DNA of 64,000 nt from the NCBI GenBank assembly GCA_030686995.1, contig CM060702.1, positions 71,331,854 to 71,395,853 of the forward strand. Direction: 5' to 3'. The notes beneath the pieces were generated by a model, which had not been told where the DNA came from, did not search any database, and saw nothing but the letters and a program-made list of their open reading frames with translations. Position 1 is the stretch's first letter; each line of letters opens with the position of its first letter. The position numbers were made by a program, and so were the translations under genes. The stretch is from Artemisia argyi (taxonomy: Eukaryota; Streptophyta; Magnoliopsida; Asterales; Asteraceae). This document shows, one piece after another, positions 58,903 through 64,000 of the stretch.

Positions 58903-61900
58903 TGTAACACCCCCAATTCATGGTTGCAGCGGAATTCAAACTGGGTGTTACTCGACGGCACAATAGTCACAATAATAGAAAACGAACTCCAATTGAGTCG
59001 TTTTAAAAGATTTATCATTCAAATTGTATAAATATCAGAGATTACAAAAATGAGGTCCCAAATGGTTCCATGTTTACAGTTTACATTAAATGAGTTTTTG
59101 AATGATAATAAAATTTATAGCCCTCTTGAGTATCCGTGCCCCTTCCGTGCCATCCTTGTTCATTATGAACCTGAAAATACATGCTAAAGTGTCAACACGA
59201 GGTTGGTGAGTTCATAGAGTTTAGTGACAAAATGTAATGTAAAACATTTGAATGATGATTTTCCAGCAAAGGCATCGTAAATCCACTTAGTTGCAAGTCC
59301 CGCCATAAGAGACTTGTAACCTGTGTGTTCACAACCCACTGCCAAATATGATCTGGTTTATGTGAACAAAGGTAAAACTTGTATCTAGATTCAAAGATAA
59401 ATGTAGCAATACCGTTATATAAACAATCTTTACAATGATGCCATATAAATAATGATGACAATGAAGTGGAAGCCATAATACTACGCTTTGTTGAATACTA
59501 GTGCAACGGGAAGGCAATGAAGTATGTAACATGTAAACACATAAGGCATTTGAGTAAGCCACAAACATTGAGTAAGGCAATTGGTGTTTAAGCAAACAAG
59601 TAGCATGTTCAAGTAAAACAAATATTGTATTCATGTAAAAACGAGCATGTATTCTCCCCCAAAGAGTTGATAAAACAACTAAAAGAGTAGGGGCTATGAC
59701 TCACCTTAAGTTATGTAGCAAGTAGTGAATATGATGGTCGAATCGCGAAGGTTTTTACGAGCAACCTATAATAATCGTTGCAACTTAGGTTTGGAATAAT
59801 GTCTAAGGAAACATAAACATGCCAATATATGTATGTCTTGCACTTAGTCCATGATGTGGTATGATGTATAGTGTAAGTCTTTGAAAGAAATGATTCATGA
59901 AACATGTATGTTTTGTATATCGTTTACTACCGTTCGGGCCGACATAATTCAGAAGTCATGTTAGTAAGCGTTCGAGGAGCCAGGACACTTTAACTCGTAA
60001 ATCCACAACTCATCTCGACGGCTTACATAATGAACTCCTCACATGAGGCTCCCTACTATTGTAGTAGTTGATGAAATATATAGATATAAGTTTTGATCCG
60101 AAAGGTTACATGTCCGATATTTGAATAAACTTAGGAAAGTTTATTTGTACTTGAAGATTGTTATTAGGGGTAGTTTCATAAGTCTTGTATGACCATTTTC
60201 TCTTTGTATATCTCATGGTTCCTTTTTAAGTGAAGTAGATCCAAATTGCTTGTTCAAGTTCTCGCCAATTCCTTGTTTCATGTTTTCGCCTAAGTAAGCT
60301 TGTATGGTCATTTCGTCATGGCCTAGCCATGACCTTTGGTCCTTGTTCCAAGGTCATGAGACACAACCTTGGCTCTAGCCATGGTGGTGGTCTTGATTAT
60401 AGGTCATAAGACCTCTTGTTCCTTTTAAAATATAACCATAATATAGTGACTTTGGTCTAAAATGGGCTGTTAAGATTTTGAAGAAAATTATCACTCGGAA
60501 AGCGTTTTCAGGGCTCGAGCTTCTTTGTTCCTGAACGAAAACGTCGTTCCGGACAACTTTCGTGTTTTAACTTTTTGATGAATCGGACCAGAAGGGTGAC
60601 TTTCAAAAAGTCAGAATGCAAATCAGTAAGGTTTAGGCAGTTTTGCCGGAAATCTTTGGTAACTTCAAATGGGCGTAACTTTTGACTCGTATACTCGTTT
60701 TAGGTGGTTCAAATTGCTATGGTTTCCTTGTTAAGTCCTCTACTGTAATATGTAATGATCCAACATCATATTTTTACCATTTTGATCAGGTCTTACCAAG
60801 AAAGTCACTAGTTTACTTGTTTTAGTAACTTATCTTGTCAATCAATTACAACAACTTGTTTTACTCACTTTTATACATCATGGACATAACTACAAGACAT
60901 AATATAGCAAGAATAACATGTAAATAGCATGAACATGATTATTCAACAAGAAGCATGTTAGGGTTTGGCTTACAACTTTTTGCTTTCAAAGATGAAAGGA
61001 AGTTAACATGTAAGGATAGGACTTTGATAGACTTGCTTCAACCCACTTCACTTCATGCAATCTTTCTACCCTTGTAATCTTGAAAGATGGATGATGAAGA
61101 TTGAGGTGACTTGAGTGGATTCAAACTCAAGAGAAATCACCAAGTATATGAGGTTATGGAAGTGTTTTGATGAATGAAAACCTAACTAGGTTTTAGGTAT
61201 TGATATGGTACTTGAATCTTGCATGAAACTTGGAATAAATCAAGCAAAGATGAGAGTGTTTGTGTGTGTGGAATGTGGCGTACAAATGAAGGGAAGGAAG
61301 GCTTAAATATGAGCTTGAGGAGGTTACAAGCTTGACTTGTCAACCCTTGGAGGCCAAGGTTAACACATGGATGGATCTTAAGGCCTCCTAGCATGAGATC
61401 ATGACACCTAGTGTGAATCCCCCCCCCCCCTAGTGGCGGTTTGGCCAAGCTTGGGGAGCAAGGGTGGACTTTTGAGGATATTATCCAAGATACTTGGTTA
61501 GTTTTGACTCCGGGAAATGCCAATCGTAAATGATTAAGCCTCAAAACGTAAAACCGGGTATCGTAAAAATACGAAACTTGGAAGAATGGTTAAACATGTC
61601 AAAATACTCCATAATAAAATATAAAATGAGTGGTAGGTTCCATTTGGGTGGTAAAACCCTGCTAAAACTGGAAACACGGGTCTAAAACGCGTAATACGTA
61701 AAATGTACGAATATTGCGTAAAATTGAGAAAAGTAAAATATTACTTTTCTAATAGGTTATAAATGATTTAAAATGACTTATAATGTCTAAACTGGGCTCA
61801 ATCTAGTGTCGGTTGGTATTAAATGTCTTTTAGACATCAAACCGTAAGCCGAAAAATTAAGGAATGACTTATAAAATCAAGGAATGATTTTTGGTCAAAG

Positions 61901-62400
61901 GAGGAGGGAAAAATATGTTGACTTTTTCTAATAAGTTGAAAACTCAAATCGTATTAGAAACGCGGTGCAGGTATAGGCTAAGGTTACGGCTGAGTAAAAA
62001 CGCTTAAAACTGAAAATTCCAGTTTTTCACGGCCGAGGTTTATTCTGGTCATATTTTTCTCAGTCATGATTAATTCTTAAATAAATCATGAGCGTGTCAA
62101 ACATTTTTCCGATGTGGGGTCACCTGACGGGATCGAATTTCGTTGTGCGTAGAATTTCTGAATGACGTTTTACCCTAAAACGTGTAATTCCTTAATAACT
62201 TTCACGAAAATGATCTGACGAATATCAAACATTTAATTTGCCATGGAAATGATTTATCACTCGAGAATATCAAATAAAAATCAACTTTCGGGAAAGTTTC
62301 GGGAAAAATGAATAATAAAAATGAATAGTAAAATGAATAGTAAAAGTGAATAGTGAATTTTCCAGGAATAGTAATTAACCTGAAATTGCGAATTGTTACA
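58903..62400 (-). repeat. LTR, right copy (5' LTR of minus-strand element)
   Basis: 3498 bp, matching 52914-56405. It contains a longer C run (near 61420-61430). Confidence 0.93.
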
Positions 62401-62425
62401 CGCGATTTCCCTAAGTGGGGGATGA

Positions 62426-64000
<1,575 letters not shown>

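Larger units (their letters stand above)
52914..62400 (-). mobile_element. Non-autonomous Ty3/gypsy-type element (LARD-like) with 3.5-kb LTRs
   Basis: LTRs 52914-56405 and 58903-62400 (TGTAACACC...GAATTGTTACA on the plus strand) are nearly identical by eye over 3.5 kb. Exact duplications CGCGA lie at 52909-52913 and 62401-62405. Minus orientation: primer site TGGTACCAGAGTC adjoins the right LTR (58887-58899), and the purine tract AAGGGGTAGAGAC adjoins the left LTR. The 2.5-kb internal region has one small ORF and two tandem-repeat blocks but no polymerase genes. This is a recent insertion into the decayed element around it. Confidence 0.93.

Overview
This is repeat-dominated nuclear DNA from a flowering plant. 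It is AT-rich with nested LTR retrotransposons, MITEs, simple repeats and intron-containing reading frames. The proteins point to Asteraceae, probably tribe Anthemideae (Tanacetum, Artemisia, Chrysanthemum). The resistance gene resembles the RGC2/Dm3-type CC-NB-LRR family of lettuce, and the acidic zinc-knuckle retroelement protein is of a type I associate with Anthemideae. The family placement is from memory of protein families, not from a search.

Layout. A CACTA transposon end (7465-8205) carries a non-autonomous hAT element (327-7456, 8-bp target duplication ACCATTAT). A minus-strand, gag-only Ty3/gypsy element (413-7011, duplication TATGC) lies inside the hAT. A small MITE is at 9625-9803. 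A solo LTR of the same gag-only family is at 10274-11696 (duplication CTGAC). Copia-type LTR remnants occupy 12044-14903. Two short-repeat fields (15740-17000) and a Tourist-type MITE (17555-17948, duplication TAA) follow. A solo Ty3/gypsy LTR is at 18265-21036 (duplication CAAAG). From 21353 to about 35282 lie remains of a Mutator-like element with an OTU-protease gene and a GRF zinc-finger gene. A second, plus-strand gag-only retroelement (22904-34120, duplication GTATG) sits inside the OTU reading frame.

The only substantial host gene is the minus-strand NB-LRR gene at 37158-42873. It has a coiled coil, a complete NB-ARC domain, LRRs and three modular LRR exons of nearly equal length. A frameshift between coiled coil and NB-ARC makes its activity doubtful. 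Upstream lie a non-LTR-element fragment and an antisense LTR fragment. From 45823 to beyond the window end there is a decayed plus-strand Ty3/gypsy element, interrupted by a minus-strand non-autonomous element (52914-62400, duplication CGCGA) with 3.5-kb LTRs, an acidic 158-aa ORF, a 32-bp tandem array and a 38-bp leader repeat.

The most interesting signal is a hairpin module in all four Ty3/gypsy-type elements whose 3' ends are visible, lying immediately upstream of the polypurine tract and twice also internally. Its stem sequences are unrelated between copies but complementary, the loop is always GGA with or without a preceding purine, and a purine-rich AAGTGT-type tract follows within a few bases. 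This looks like compensatory evolution of a cis-acting RNA or DNA structure.
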